A DNA stretch of 64,000 bases from Polynucleobacter sp. MWH-P3-07-1. Lineage in GTDB: Bacteria > Pseudomonadota > Gammaproteobacteria > Burkholderiales > Burkholderiaceae. The stretch covers positions 868,001 to 932,000 of the forward strand of contig NZ_CP061296.1 of NCBI RefSeq assembly GCF_018687555.1. The letters are read 5' to 3'. The notes beneath the pieces are model-generated. The model worked only from the letters and a program-made list of their open reading frames with translations, was not told where the DNA came from and made no database searches. Made by a program: the position numbers and the translations under genes. Position 1 is the first letter of the stretch. Each line of letters opens with the position of its first letter. Below are positions 30,036-39,750 of the stretch, piece by piece.

Positions 30036-30745
30036 TATTTGAGCAGGCCATGATGCAAGCGCTCTTCGGTTGTAAATGCAACTTTGTTACGGACATAGAG
30101 AGGCTCTAATTGAGCTACGGGTATTTGCATTCCTTGATCCCACATTGCTTGGGCACAGATGAGCACACCTAAGGCATGCGCACCAATTTGATCTTGCTTG
30201 ATGATGGTATCTGGTGTTAGCAAACGATCGCCATACTCTAAGATCGCACTCCCTATCACGATATCTGCCTCGCTTAGCTCAACCAATTCTGGTGCGCTAA
30301 GGTGCGCATCAGAGATGCGCTCAGCCTGCGCGTTCAGCTGTAATTGATACTGGGCCCAGTAAACCTCATCCATTCGTGCATCAATCGCCACCACCAGATT
30401 GGTTGCCTGATGGTTGGATAATCTGCCCTGATGAAATTGGGCTGCGATTGCATCCAAGCTCATTACCGGTATTACTGGCAAGTTTGCGCTGAGCGCTAAA
30501 CCTTGGGTAACCGCAAGCCCTAAGCGAACGCCTGTAAAGGCACCGGGTCCGATATTTACCGCAATCGCATCTAAATCCTGGAGCTCCAGCTTCGCCTCTT
30601 GCAAAAGCGCATCAATCCAGGGCAAGAGATGCTGACTGGCGGCTGACGATAATTTTTCATGACGAAATAATGGCTGTTCAGACCCAGTGCTGAGGGCGAC
30701 TGAACACCAAGAGGATGAAGTATCAATTGCAAGTAAACGCGACAA
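30035..30745 (-). CDS. tsaB: tRNA threonylcarbamoyladenosine biosynthesis protein TsaB
   Basis: Non-catalytic partner of TsaD in forming t6A37 on ANN-decoding tRNAs. It has the ASKHA-fold start LLAIDTSSSWCSVAL and the GPGAFTGVRLGLAVTQGLAL motif, and lacks the metal-binding histidines of TsaD, as expected. Length is 236 residues. The start at 30745 is TTG; no nearby in-frame ATG would preserve the first beta strand, and TAGG lies just upstream. It follows the epimerase gene by 21 bases, apparently within the propionate operon transcript. Confidence 0.94.
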   Translation of the reverse strand: MSRLLAIDTSSSWCSVALSTGSEQPLFRHEKLSSAASQHLLPWIDALLQEAKLELQDLDAIAVNIGPGAFTGVRLGLAVTQGLALSANLPVIPVMSLDAIAAQFHQGRLSNHQATNLVVAIDARMDEVYWAQYQLQLNAQAERISDAHLSAPELVELSEADIVIGSAILEYGDRLLTPDTIIKQDQIGAHALGVLICAQAMWDQGMQIPVAQLEPLYVRNKVAFTTEERLHHGLLK

Positions 30746-30766
30746 GCGAAGCCTATGAATAAATAA

Positions 30767-31231
30767 CTAAGGGCTCAAGCTCTGAATAATCTCTGCTGGA
30801 GCCTGTACCAGCTCAATTAGAACACCTTCACCGCCATAGGGAAATTCTTCATTCCCTTTGGGGTGCACGAAGGTAATGTCATGACCCGCAGCCCCTTTAC
30901 GAATACCGCCTGGAGCAAATCGCATCCCTTGAGCACTGAGCCATTCAACCGCTTTAGGTAAATCATCGACCCAAAGGCCGATATGGTTTAAAGGGGTTTG
31001 ATGAACGGCAGGCTTTTTATCAATATCAAAGGGTTGCATTAAATCAACTTCCACTTGATGTGCGCCCATTCCGATTGCGCAAATATCTTCGTCCACATTC
31101 TCCCGCTCCGAAACAAAAGTGCTGAGATATTCAAATCCGAGCAGGTCAATCCAGAGTTTTCGCAGGCGATCTTTGTTCTCACCACCAATGGCGATCTGCT
31201 GAATCCCAAGAATACGAAAGGGCTTTGTCAT
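30767..31231 (-). CDS. mce: VOC-family protein, probable methylmalonyl-CoA epimerase
   Basis: Would convert (S)- to (R)-methylmalonyl-CoA between propionyl-CoA carboxylase and the mutase. The 154 residues form two betaalphabetabetabeta units. [10 protein letters not shown] supplies H83, and FVHPKG followed by [10 protein letters not shown] gives the family ending with ligand E140. The first metal ligand is usually His in an HIAIA motif; here it is QQIAIGG (Q12). Position, operon context and the HPK/GVLIEL signatures support the epimerase; the ligand change leaves some doubt. It is 9 bases behind pccA. Confidence 0.78.
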   Translation of the reverse strand: MTKPFRILGIQQIAIGGENKDRLRKLWIDLLGFEYLSTFVSERENVDEDICAIGMGAHQVEVDLMQPFDIDKKPAVHQTPLNHIGLWVDDLPKAVEWLSAQGMRFAPGGIRKGAAGHDITFVHPKGNEEFPYGGEGVLIELVQAPAEIIQSLSP

Positions 31232-31240
31232 TTTTACTCT

Positions 31241-33277
31241 TTACTCGAAACGGATAATCAATTGATCTACTGCCAAGCTATCACCCTCTTTCGCACATAT
31301 CTCAGCGATGATGCCGTCTTGAGCTGCGCTCAGGGTGTTTTCCATCTTCATTGCTTCGATTGCTGCGAGCTTTTGCCCTGCAGTGACGCTCTCACCTGCT
31401 TTAACAAATATTTTTGTTAGTAGACCCGGCATGGGAGATAAAACCAATTTAGAGGTATCGGGTGGAAGCTTGATAGGCATACGACGCTGCATTTCAGCGC
31501 CGAAGGAGCTCAGCACCATACAGTCATATTGAGCTCCATCAAGGACCAGATGGTACTTCACACCACGACGCTCTACTTGGGCGGTGATCTTGCTGGTGCC
31601 ATTGATTCTGGCATGCAAAGTGATGTCACCAGGACGCCAAGCACTCTCGATATCGTAGCGACTCAAGCCGTCGGCGGCATTGATATAAACAGAATAGACA
31701 CCTTGTTTTAACTCAATGCGGGCTGGAAGCTCATATGGAGCTTCACTTGCGCCGACCCGTTTACCAGTAACAATCACGAATTCTTTTGCAATGACCATCT
31801 CGTGCCCAGCTAACTGACCATCAATCAACTTGATGTGTTCAAGATAGCGGTAACGCATGAATGCTGCTAAAGCCGCCAATCTATTGGGGTCGGCGGGTTG
31901 AACAGAATCCTTTTTAAAGCCCTGCGGATACTCCTCTGCGATAAAACCAGTTGTGAAGTCACCAGAAACAAAGCGAGGATGTTGCAATAAAGCAGCCTGG
32001 AAAGGAACGTTTGAATGAATCCCCCGAATCACAAAGTTGTTCAGGGCATCACGCATCTTTTCGATTGCTGTTGCACGATCCTTGCCATAGACAATCAACT
32101 TTGCAATCATTGAGTCGTAATACATGGGGATCTCGCCTCCCTCATACACACCAGTATCGACACGCACGCCATCTTGCTCTTCCGGTGGACGATATTTAAC
32201 AAGACGGCCCGTGGAGGGCAAGAAGTTTCGGAATGGATCATCCGCATTGATACGGCATTCCATTGACCAGCCATTGAGTTTGATGTCATCTTGCTTAAAT
32301 GCCAACTTTTCGCCAGCAGCAACCCGAATCATCTGCTCAACTAGATCTAAACCAGTGATTCCCTCTGTAACTGGATGCTCTACTTGCAAGCGTGTATTCA
32401 TCTCAAGAAAGTAAAAGGACTTGTCTTTGCCAACCACAAACTCGACCGTACCAGCGGATTGATAGTTAACGGCCTTAGCTAAAGCTACCGCTTGTTCGCC
32501 CATTGCTTTACGAGTTGCGGGATCAATAAATGGGGATGGTGCTTCTTCGATGACTTTTTGATGACGGCGCTGAATCGAGCAATCGCGCTCCCCTAAATAA
32601 ACCGTATTACCGAACGCATCACCCAAAACTTGGATTTCAATATGGCGCGGGCCCTCAACAAATTTCTCGATAAAGATCCGATCATCACCAAAACTATTCA
32701 TCGCCTCAGTTTTGCAAGCTGCAAATCCCTCAGCAGCTTCTTTGTCATTGAATGCAACGCGTAAACCTTTGCCACCACCGCCGGCAGAGGCTTTGATCAT
32801 GACTGGATATCCAATAACCTGAGCGATCTTTACTGCCTCTTCAGTTGTTGCGATTGCCTCGTTATGACCAGGAATAGTGTTGACTTTAGCTTCGAGTGCT
32901 AATTTCTTGGAGGCAATCTTGTCTCCCATCGCTGCAATCGACTGATGCTTTGGTCCAATAAAGACAATGCCCTCTTCTTCACAACGCTTAGCAAACTGTT
33001 CGTTTTCGGATAAGAAGCCATAGCCTGGATGAACTGCTTCAGCGCCGGTATCCTTGCAAGCCTGAATAATGCGATCCATTACCAGATAGGATTCACGTGA
33101 CGGTGCTGGTCCAATCAACACAGCTTCATCCGCCAGTTGTACATGGCGAGCCTCTTTATCAGCCTCCGAATAAACGGCAACTGTTTTGATGCCCATTTTT
33201 TGAGCTGTCTTGATGACACGGCAAGCAATTTCGCCGCGATTGGCAATGAGAATTTTCTTAAACATCTTCGTAGTCAT
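31241..33277 (-). CDS. pccA: Propionyl-CoA carboxylase alpha subunit (biotin carboxylase + BCCP)
   Basis: Carboxylates its own biotin with bicarbonate and ATP, then passes the carboxyl group to the beta subunit. The biotin carboxylase domain starts KILIANRGEIACRVI; the ATP-grasp loop is KASAGGGGKGLR, and EMNTRLQVEHPVTE is the catalytic signature. The C-terminal biotinyl domain has EAMKMENTL, with the biotinylated lysine near residue 643. Length is 678 residues, within the 660-680 range of PccA. It follows pccB by 11 bases. ATG 33265 (MFKKIL) is an alternative start. Confidence 0.95.
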   Translation of the reverse strand: MTTKMFKKILIANRGEIACRVIKTAQKMGIKTVAVYSEADKEARHVQLADEAVLIGPAPSRESYLVMDRIIQACKDTGAEAVHPGYGFLSENEQFAKRCEEEGIVFIGPKHQSIAAMGDKIASKKLALEAKVNTIPGHNEAIATTEEAVKIAQVIGYPVMIKASAGGGGKGLRVAFNDKEAAEGFAACKTEAMNSFGDDRIFIEKFVEGPRHIEIQVLGDAFGNTVYLGERDCSIQRRHQKVIEEAPSPFIDPATRKAMGEQAVALAKAVNYQSAGTVEFVVGKDKSFYFLEMNTRLQVEHPVTEGITGLDLVEQMIRVAAGEKLAFKQDDIKLNGWSMECRINADDPFRNFLPSTGRLVKYRPPEEQDGVRVDTGVYEGGEIPMYYDSMIAKLIVYGKDRATAIEKMRDALNNFVIRGIHSNVPFQAALLQHPRFVSGDFTTGFIAEEYPQGFKKDSVQPADPNRLAALAAFMRYRYLEHIKLIDGQLAGHEMVIAKEFVIVTGKRVGASEAPYELPARIELKQGVYSVYINAADGLSRYDIESAWRPGDITLHARINGTSKITAQVERRGVKYHLVLDGAQYDCMVLSSFGAEMQRRMPIKLPPDTSKLVLSPMPGLLTKIFVKAGESVTAGQKLAAIEAMKMENTLSAAQDGIIAEICAKEGDSLAVDQLIIRFE

Positions 33278-33288
33278 GATTGGCCGCC

Positions 33289-34821
33289 TTACAAAGGAAT
33301 ATTGCCGTGTTTACGGGCGGGGTTCTTTAATTCTTTATCTTTCAACATGGCTAAAGATCTCGCAATCCGTTTACGCGTCTCGTGAGGCAATATCACATCG
33401 TCAATATAGCCCCGGCGTCCTGCTACAAAAGGATTGGCAAACTTGGCTTTGTACTCTGCCTCTCTTGCTGCAATTTTGGCGGGGTCGGATTTTTCTTCAC
33501 GGAAAATAATTTCTACCGCACCTTTTGGACCCATGACAGCAATTTCTGCCGATGGCCATGCAAAATTAACGTCGCCACGCAAGTGTTTGGATGCCATCAC
33601 ATCATATGCACCACCATAAGCCTTGCGAGTGATTAAAGTCACCTTCGGCACTGTGCAATCTGCATAGGCATACAGTAGCTTTGCGCCATGCTTGATAATG
33701 CCGCCATATTCTTGTGCAGTCCCAGGCATAAATCCTGGCACGTCAACCAAAGTCACGACAGGAATATTAAAGGCATCGCAAAAGCGCACAAACCGCGCTG
33801 CTTTGATGGAAGCTTTGATATCGAGACAACCTGCTAGCACTAAGGGCTGATTCGCAACAATACCAACGGTTGAACCTTCGATACGGGCAAAGCCAATAAT
33901 GATGTTCTTAGCAAAATCAGGTTGCAGCTCAAAGAACTCGCCATCGTCGACCATCTTATGAATCAGTTCTTTGATGTCATAAGGCTGGTTTGGATTCGAT
34001 GGCACCAAGGTATCTAATGAATAATCAGGCTCTTCATGCCGATTGGGGATCTTGACAACCGGAGGCTTCTCACGATTTGAGAGTGGTAAGTAGTTAAAGA
34101 AGCGTCTGAGCATCATGATTGCTTCAACATCATTCTCAAAAGCAAGATCACAAACTCCGGATACTGTGGAATGGGTCACTGCACCACCCAACTCTTCTGC
34201 GCTGACATCCTCATGCGTGACGGTCTTCACCACCTCAGGACCCGTCACAAACATATAAGAGCTATCTTTGACCATAAAGATAAAGTCAGTCAAGGCTGGC
34301 GAATAGACTGCGCCACCGGCAGACGGGCCCATAATTAAGGAAATTTGCGGAATGACGCCGGAAGCGGTGACATTACGCTGAAAGATTTCTGCATAGCCGC
34401 CCAAAGAGGCAACACCCTCCTGAATTCGTGCACCACCAGAATCATTCAAGCCAATTACTGGGGCGCCAACTTTCATGGCCTGATCCATGATCTTGCAGAT
34501 CTTTTCTGCATGAGCCTCTGAAAGTGATCCTCCCAATACGGTAAAGTCTTGCGAGAAGACAAACACTAAACGGCCATTAATCATGCCGTAACCCGTTACT
34601 ACACCATCACCGGGTACCGTTTGTTCATCCATACCAAAATCATGGCAACGATGCTCAACAAACATATCCCACTCTTCAAAAGAGCCCGCGTCGAGCAGTA
34701 ATTCAATTCGTTCACGAGCGGTTAACTTGCCTTTAGCGTGTTGAGCCTGTATTCGTTTTTGCCCTCCACCTAGTCGTGCTAATTGACGCTGATCTTCGAG
34801 CTGTTGGATGATTTCTTTCAT
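33289..34821 (-). CDS. pccB: Propionyl-CoA carboxylase beta subunit (carboxyltransferase)
   Basis: Transfers carboxybiotin carbon to propionyl-CoA, giving (S)-methylmalonyl-CoA. The crotonase-fold carboxyltransferase halves are complete: [16 protein letters not shown] at the start, the oxyanion-hole segment [11 protein letters not shown], and [25 protein letters not shown] in the second half. Length is 510 residues, normal for PccB. The aspartate in VTLVDVPGF agrees with propionyl rather than acetyl specificity seen in studied members. It lies between meaB (9 bases) and pccA. Confidence 0.95.
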   Translation of the reverse strand: MKEIIQQLEDQRQLARLGGGQKRIQAQHAKGKLTARERIELLLDAGSFEEWDMFVEHRCHDFGMDEQTVPGDGVVTGYGMINGRLVFVFSQDFTVLGGSLSEAHAEKICKIMDQAMKVGAPVIGLNDSGGARIQEGVASLGGYAEIFQRNVTASGVIPQISLIMGPSAGGAVYSPALTDFIFMVKDSSYMFVTGPEVVKTVTHEDVSAEELGGAVTHSTVSGVCDLAFENDVEAIMMLRRFFNYLPLSNREKPPVVKIPNRHEEPDYSLDTLVPSNPNQPYDIKELIHKMVDDGEFFELQPDFAKNIIIGFARIEGSTVGIVANQPLVLAGCLDIKASIKAARFVRFCDAFNIPVVTLVDVPGFMPGTAQEYGGIIKHGAKLLYAYADCTVPKVTLITRKAYGGAYDVMASKHLRGDVNFAWPSAEIAVMGPKGAVEIIFREEKSDPAKIAAREAEYKAKFANPFVAGRRGYIDDVILPHETRKRIARSLAMLKDKELKNPARKHGNIPL

Positions 34822-34830
34822 AACATTTCC

Positions 34831-35856
34831 TTAGAAAAATTCATGGCCCATCGCCTCAAGCAAGCGTCGCGCCGCTACCGAGGCAGCCATGGTTCCAGCA
34901 TTTACCTCAGCACTGAGTCTGGGTAATAGTGCTTGCACTTCAGGATGGCTTCGGAAGGCGTGCTTTAATCCGGCATCGATGCGTTCCCACATCCATGAGC
35001 CTGCCTGTTGTTTCCGACGCTCCTCTAACTTGCCATTCGCAGTCTGCAATTTCTGAAAACGCAGAATGTTGTCCCAGAGTTCTGGAACGCCTTGGCCATT
35101 GAGAGCACTCAAACTCATGACGATGGGGTGCCAATAATCCGCTTGGTGAGAAGCATGGTCCGGATTGCCCTGAAAGCCAAGTAAGCGCAGTGAGCTCGTA
35201 ATAAAGGCTTGCGCTCTCATTGCGGCATTCGGATCAATATCTGCTTTATTAATGACAATCAGGTCAGCCAACTCCATCACACCTTTTTTAATAGCCTGGA
35301 GATCATCACCAGCATTGGGAAGTTGAAGCAAGAGAAATAGGTCTGTCATGCCCGCTACAGCAATCTCACTTTGTCCTACACCGACAGTTTCAACGATCAC
35401 CACATCATGACCAGCCGCTTCAGCAACAAGTAGCGCTTCACGGGTTTTTTCTGCAACACCACCTAAAGTCCCTGACGAGGGGCTTGGCCGAATAAAGGCA
35501 TGCTCATGAACTGACAGGCGCTCCATGCGAGTCTTATCACCCAGAATCGATCCGCCCGAGATGCTGGATGAAGGATCGATTGCTAAGACCGCAACCCGAT
35601 GTCCTTTGTCGATCAAATAGAGACCCAGGGTTTCAATTAAAGTAGATTTACCAACTCCTGGAACACCTGAAATTCCCAAACGAAAGGACTTTCCGGTCTT
35701 GGGCAACAGTGCATTGAGCACTTCGTCTGCGCGCTTACGGTGATCTGAGCGCGTGGATTCCAAAAGAGTAATGATCTTCGCCAGTGCACGACGTTGCGCT
35801 GGCGATGGTTGACCAGTGAGATCCTCAATTAAGGATTGATCAGCGGCATTCATCAT
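34831..35856 (-). CDS. meaB: Methylmalonyl-CoA mutase-associated GTPase MeaB
   Basis: G3E-family GTPase that gates B12 loading and protects methylmalonyl-CoA mutase from inactivation. The P-loop is GVPGVGKSTL near residue 62, the switch motif ETVGVGQSE follows, and VINKAD is the guanine-specificity motif. Length is 341 residues (E. coli ArgK/YgfD 331). AGGA precedes the ATG. It lies 18 bases behind the mutase gene, the same order as in most mcm-meaB loci. Confidence 0.96.
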   Translation of the reverse strand: MMNAADQSLIEDLTGQPSPAQRRALAKIITLLESTRSDHRKRADEVLNALLPKTGKSFRLGISGVPGVGKSTLIETLGLYLIDKGHRVAVLAIDPSSSISGGSILGDKTRMERLSVHEHAFIRPSPSSGTLGGVAEKTREALLVAEAAGHDVVIVETVGVGQSEIAVAGMTDLFLLLQLPNAGDDLQAIKKGVMELADLIVINKADIDPNAAMRAQAFITSSLRLLGFQGNPDHASHQADYWHPIVMSLSALNGQGVPELWDNILRFQKLQTANGKLEERRKQQAGSWMWERIDAGLKHAFRSHPEVQALLPRLSAEVNAGTMAASVAARRLLEAMGHEFF

Positions 35857-35874
35857 GGGTTTTGATTCCTAGAC

Positions 35875-38058
35875 TTAGCTAGGATTAACCTGTTTTCGAA
35901 TTTGCTCAAGCACATCTTTCGCTGAAGCTGGTATCGGTGTACCTGGTCCGTAGATACCCTTCACCCCTGCGTCGTATAAGAATTCATAGTCTTGGCGCGG
36001 AATCACACCACCCACAAACACGATGATGTCATCAGCACCCTGTTTTTTGAGCTCTTGAATAATCGCAGGGACTAGTGTTTTATGGCCAGCAGCTAAAGTA
36101 GAGATTCCTAAAGCATGCACATCGTTCTCGATTGCTTGACGGGCGCACTCTTCAGGTGTCTGAAATAAGGGGCCAATGTCGACGTCAAAACCCAGATCAG
36201 CAAAAGCTGTGGCCACCACCTTGGCACCACGATCATGACCATCCTGACCCAATTTGGCAATCATCACTCTAGGACGCCGACCAAAGTCTTTTGCGAAATC
36301 ACTAATTTCTAATTTGAGTTTTTCCCAGCCCTCGGCTGAGTCATAGGCAGCTGCATACACTCCGGTCACCTTTTGCGTATCGGCGCGATGGCGCCCGTAA
36401 ACTTTCTCTAATGCGTCTGAGACTTCACCGACCGTGGCACGCAAACGCATTGCATCCACAGCAAGTCCTAATAAGTTACCAGTGTTTTCTTCTGCGGCTT
36501 TGGTTAAAGCATCAAGCGCTACATCGACTTTCTTCTGATCGCGTTTGGCTTTGATATTTTTTAAGCGAGCGATCTGGCTATCACGCACCTTATCGTTGTC
36601 GATCATTAATACATCGACCAAATCTTCTTTAGCAAGCTTGTATTTATTCACCCCCACGATAACATCCGAACCAGAGTCAATCTTGGCTTGCTTTTCTGCT
36701 GCAGCGGCTTCAATCTTCAGTTTGGCCCAGCCACTTTCTACTGCTTTGGTCATACCACCCATGGCTTCGACTTCTTCGATAATTTCCCATGCTTTGTCAG
36801 CCATCTCTTGCGTGAGGTTCTCCATCATGTATGAGCCAGCCCAAGGATCGATCACACTAGTGATATGGGTCTCTTCTTGCAAAATGAGTTGGGTATTGCG
36901 AGCAATGCGGCTTGAGGTCTCAGAGGGCAAAGCAATTGCCTCGTCAAAGGAGTTGGTGTGCAGCGACTGCGTTCCGCCGAACACAGCTGCCATAGCCTCA
37001 ACCGTAGTGCGAACGACATTGTTGTAGGGGTCTTGCTCAGTCAAAGACCAGCCTGAGGTCTGGCAATGCGTCCGAAGCATCAGCGACTTCGGACTCTTAG
37101 GCTCGAATGATTTCATGATGCGCCACCATAAAAGCCTTGCTGCGCGTAACTTGGCAACTTCTAAATAGAAGTTCATGCCAATTGCAAAGAAGAAAGACAG
37201 ACGACCGGCAAATCCGTCAATATCCAAGCCTTTGGCTAGCGCTGTTTTCACATACTCTTGACCATCTGCCAAGGTGAACGCCAATTCCAAGACTTGATTG
37301 GCCCCTGCTTCTTGCATGTGGTAACCCGAAATGGATATCGAGTTGAACTTCGGCATGTACTTAGCGGTGTACTCAATGATGTCGCCAATAATGCGCATCG
37401 ATGGTTCAGGCGGATAAATGTAGGTGTTACGCACCATAAACTCTTTCAGGATGTCATTCTGAATGGTGCCGGAGAGTTGATCTTGCCTTACCCCTTGTTC
37501 TTCTCCAGCCACAATATACCCAGCCAAAACCGGTAATACCGCACCGTTCATCGTCATCGAAACAGAGACCTTGTCCAATGGAATGCCATCGAATAGGATT
37601 TTCATATCCTCGACCGAATCAATCGCAACACCGGCTTTACCGACATCGCCCGTCACACGCGGATGATCCGAGTCGTAACCACGATGCGTTGCCAAATCAA
37701 ACGCCACTGAGACGCCTTGGCCACCCGCGTCTAGCGCTTTGCGATAAAAAGTATTCGATTCTTCCGCTGTTGAAAATCCCGCATATTGACGTATGGTCCA
37801 TGGGCGCACTGAATACATCGTTGCCTGTGGGCCACGCACAAATGGCTCAAACCCAGGTAAGGTATCGGCATAGCTCAACCCCTCAAGATCGGCAGAGGTA
37901 TACAAAGCCTTTAAGTGAATTCCATCGGGTGTTTGCCAGCCCAATTGATCAACATCGCCATTAGGAGCGGATTTTTGCGCTGAGCCATTCCAATCTTCCA
38001 GACTCGCTTTTGGCACATTAGGCCAAGTCGAGGCATTGGTTTTTTTATCGCTAGCCAT
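35875..38058 (-). CDS. scpA: Methylmalonyl-CoA mutase (B12-dependent)
   Basis: Isomerises (R)-methylmalonyl-CoA to succinyl-CoA. The catalytic TIM barrel carries [18 protein letters not shown] and [12 protein letters not shown]. The C-terminal B12 domain has [11 protein letters not shown], with the lower-ligand histidine, then [10 protein letters not shown] and [11 protein letters not shown]. It is one full-length chain of 727 residues, so no separate small subunit is needed. The open frame extends to 38085, but ATG 38058 (MASDKKTN) has a GGGAG site seven bases upstream and was chosen. It is the first gene of the propionate operon and is divergent from the GntR gene. Confidence 0.97.
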   Translation of the reverse strand: MASDKKTNASTWPNVPKASLEDWNGSAQKSAPNGDVDQLGWQTPDGIHLKALYTSADLEGLSYADTLPGFEPFVRGPQATMYSVRPWTIRQYAGFSTAEESNTFYRKALDAGGQGVSVAFDLATHRGYDSDHPRVTGDVGKAGVAIDSVEDMKILFDGIPLDKVSVSMTMNGAVLPVLAGYIVAGEEQGVRQDQLSGTIQNDILKEFMVRNTYIYPPEPSMRIIGDIIEYTAKYMPKFNSISISGYHMQEAGANQVLELAFTLADGQEYVKTALAKGLDIDGFAGRLSFFFAIGMNFYLEVAKLRAARLLWWRIMKSFEPKSPKSLMLRTHCQTSGWSLTEQDPYNNVVRTTVEAMAAVFGGTQSLHTNSFDEAIALPSETSSRIARNTQLILQEETHITSVIDPWAGSYMMENLTQEMADKAWEIIEEVEAMGGMTKAVESGWAKLKIEAAAAEKQAKIDSGSDVIVGVNKYKLAKEDLVDVLMIDNDKVRDSQIARLKNIKAKRDQKKVDVALDALTKAAEENTGNLLGLAVDAMRLRATVGEVSDALEKVYGRHRADTQKVTGVYAAAYDSAEGWEKLKLEISDFAKDFGRRPRVMIAKLGQDGHDRGAKVVATAFADLGFDVDIGPLFQTPEECARQAIENDVHALGISTLAAGHKTLVPAIIQELKKQGADDIIVFVGGVIPRQDYEFLYDAGVKGIYGPGTPIPASAKDVLEQIRKQVNPS

Positions 38059-38112
38059 CAATCGCTCCCATAAGGCTGTATTCATCTCACAAAGTAATTA
38101 TGGTCATTTTGC

Positions 38113-38147
38113 TTGACAAATCCTGGTTTGTCTAGATATTGTATACA
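38113..38147 (+). promoter_or_regulatory. Promoter and probable GntR operator between the mutase and gntR genes
   Basis: TTGACA at 38113-38118 and TATTGT at 38137-38142 are spaced by 18 bases and form a plausible plus-strand promoter. The perfect palindrome TGTATACA (38140-38147) covers the -10 element; TNGTNNNACNA-type palindromes are typical sites of FadR/FCD GntR proteins. A second dyad, GACAAA at 38115-38120 and TTTGTC at 38127-38132, overlaps the -35. Binding here would repress gntR itself and could control the mutase operon. Confidence 0.55.
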
Positions 38148-38152
38148 TAATT

Positions 38153-38791
38153 ATGAATACAAAACTAATTAATCGCCCCCTATATGAGGATGTCGCAGAC
38201 CGCCTCAGAGGGCAAATCTTTGCCCATGAACTGACTCCAGGGAGCTGGCTAGACGAGCAAAGTCTGGCTGTTCAGTTTGGGATTAGCAGGACTCCGATGC
38301 GAGAAGCAATCAAATTGCTGGCTGCTGAGGGCCTGGTAACCATCAAACTCCGCAGAGGAGCCTACGTTACCGAGGTGGAACGCTCTGATTTAGAAGAAAT
38401 CTTTACCGTACTCTCCCTACTTGAGGGTGAAGCAGCAAAAGAGGCCGCCCTAAAGGCAAATGAAGCTCAATTAAATCAACTTGACGATATTCACCACCGG
38501 CTAGAAAAAGCGGCAGCAGATCGCGATATTGAGCAATTTTTTGAAATTAATGTGAAATTTCATGAGCTAATCCTCGATATCGCTGGGAATAAATGGTTGA
38601 ACGGCGTTATTGCTGATTTGAGAAAAGTTCTCAAGCTGCAAAGAAAAGACTCCCTAAATAGAACCGGGCGTTTGCAAAATTCTCTGTTAGAGCACAGGCA
38701 AATACTGGAGGCTATCCTGAAAGGAGATGCTAGAGCAGCTGAAATGGCAATGCGCAAACATCTAGCCCAAGGTTTAGAGGCGGCGAGGTAG
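38153..38791 (+). CDS. GntR-family transcriptional regulator (FCD domain)
   Basis: The N-terminal winged helix covers about residues 8-72 (YEDVADRLRGQIF, then the recognition part FGISRTPMREAIKLL and LRRGAYVTEV). The C-terminal FCD effector domain is helical, with the metal-site residues in FHELILDIAGN and HRQILEAILKGD. Length is 212 residues. No Shine-Dalgarno precedes ATG 38153, and the predicted transcript starts only a few bases upstream, so the mRNA may be almost leaderless. Divergence from the methylmalonyl-CoA mutase operon suggests it senses a propionate or organic-acid metabolite; the effector is unknown. Confidence 0.88.
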   Translation: MNTKLINRPLYEDVADRLRGQIFAHELTPGSWLDEQSLAVQFGISRTPMREAIKLLAAEGLVTIKLRRGAYVTEVERSDLEEIFTVLSLLEGEAAKEAALKANEAQLNQLDDIHHRLEKAAADRDIEQFFEINVKFHELILDIAGNKWLNGVIADLRKVLKLQRKDSLNRTGRLQNSLLEHRQILEAILKGDARAAEMAMRKHLAQGLEAAR

Positions 38792-38829
38792 ATTTCGAGC
38801 TCAATGCTAAGATATTACCCATAAAAAAC

Positions 38830-38858
38830 AATGGCTTAGGAGATCATCCTAAGCCATT
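38830..38858. terminator. Bidirectional rho-independent terminator
   Basis: A 12-bp perfect stem (AATGGCTTAGGA / TCCTAAGCCATT) with a 5-base loop is followed by TTTT on the plus strand and, after a few bases, by a T-tract on the minus strand. It lies between the converging ends of gntR and the cytochrome pair. Confidence 0.85.
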
Positions 38859-38877
38859 TTGATATGCACTACAGCAA

Positions 38878-39228
38878 TTACTTTTTAATCACCAAAGTAC
38901 CTGGCAAAGAAGATACATAAGCAGCGATATCTTTTAAGTCCTGTTCTGAGTAGGATTGAACTTGGCCTGCCATGATGGCGTTATTGCGACCGTACTTCGC
39001 ATTGCTGCCACCAACTTGGTAGGCATGTAAAGCATAGTAGAGGTAATCGGCAGGTTGACCAGCCAAACGAGGATAGACCGGCAGAATTGGCGCATTGAGT
39101 CCAGCACCATGACAGGAGGTGCAATTACCCTTCTCTACCAAAGCCTGACCTTTTTCAATATTGGCGGCATTGGCCAAGCCAACGCAACAAAACACAAGAG
39201 TTGTGATGAATGCAAATTTCATAGACAT
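38878..39228 (-). CDS. Small periplasmic c-type cytochrome (class I)
   Basis: Signal peptide of about 21 residues ending in GLANA, then a single heme site CTSCH and the distal methionine ligand probably in NNAIMAGQ. The ending YSEQDLKDIAAYVSSLPG is typical of cytochrome c553/c5-type folds. Length is 116 residues. It follows a second cytochrome gene by 7 bases, so the pair is co-transcribed. It probably shuttles electrons in the periplasm; no partner oxidase or dehydrogenase is adjacent, so the pathway cannot be named. Confidence 0.9.
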   Translation of the reverse strand: MSMKFAFITTLVFCCVGLANAANIEKGQALVEKGNCTSCHGAGLNAPILPVYPRLAGQPADYLYYALHAYQVGGSNAKYGRNNAIMAGQVQSYSEQDLKDIAAYVSSLPGTLVIKK

Positions 39229-39235
39229 ATCTCGA

Positions 39236-39598
39236 TTACTTCAATGGGTTGATCGGTGAGCTGGATGTTTGAGCAGCATAGTATTCGCCAATATCAGCCA
39301 TATCCTGATCGGACAGACTTCCGGCAATCGCTCTCATCGTTGGGTGCTTGCGCTCGCCCTTTTTATATTCAGACAAGGCAACCGCAATATAGCCGGCATT
39401 TTGACCGCCCAACATGGGTACGCGATAGACCAAAGGGTAGTCAGCACGATAGTCAGGAATGGAATGGCAACCAGTGCAAAGCCAGACTTTGCCTGCACCA
39501 GCTTGAGCAGAACCCTGGACGTCATCGGCTTGCGCTGCAAGTGCGGTAAAAGCCAAACCAGCGCAAAGGGCCAATTGGGAAATCAAGTGTTTTTTCAT
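39236..39598 (-). CDS. Small periplasmic c-type cytochrome (class I)
   Basis: Signal peptide MKKHLISQLALCAGLAFTALAAQA, written here as its parts MKKHLISQ and a hydrophobic core ending AAQA, precedes the heme motif CTGCH. The likely axial methionine is in HPTMRAIAGSL. SLSDQDMADIGEYYAAQ forms the closing helix. ATG 39598 gives the cleanest signal peptide; the frame is open to ATG 39610. This first gene of the tandem pair resembles its neighbour in fold but not closely in sequence, so it is not a recent duplicate. Confidence 0.88.
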   Translation of the reverse strand: MKKHLISQLALCAGLAFTALAAQADDVQGSAQAGAGKVWLCTGCHSIPDYRADYPLVYRVPMLGGQNAGYIAVALSEYKKGERKHPTMRAIAGSLSDQDMADIGEYYAAQTSSSPINPLK

Positions 39599-39750
39599 AG
39601 AAATCATCAAGAAGCAGATTGATCAAAAGTTTGAGAGAGTATAGCGGAGACTGCTGGCAAACGGCCTGGAATGCGTATTTTTGGTGAATCGGCGGTACTA
39701 GGCAATATTTTTCCCTATACTTTCCGCTATTCCCATTCAACGAGAAGCCC

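Noticed and set aside
36545-37027. Plus-strand open frame of about 160 codons inside the mutase gene
   Set aside because: It lies wholly opposite a well-conserved enzyme, has low-complexity Ser/Leu content and no family resemblance.
38878-39598. The two cytochromes as a recent tandem duplication
   Set aside because: Beyond the heme motif their sequences differ throughout, so they are distinct class I cytochromes.
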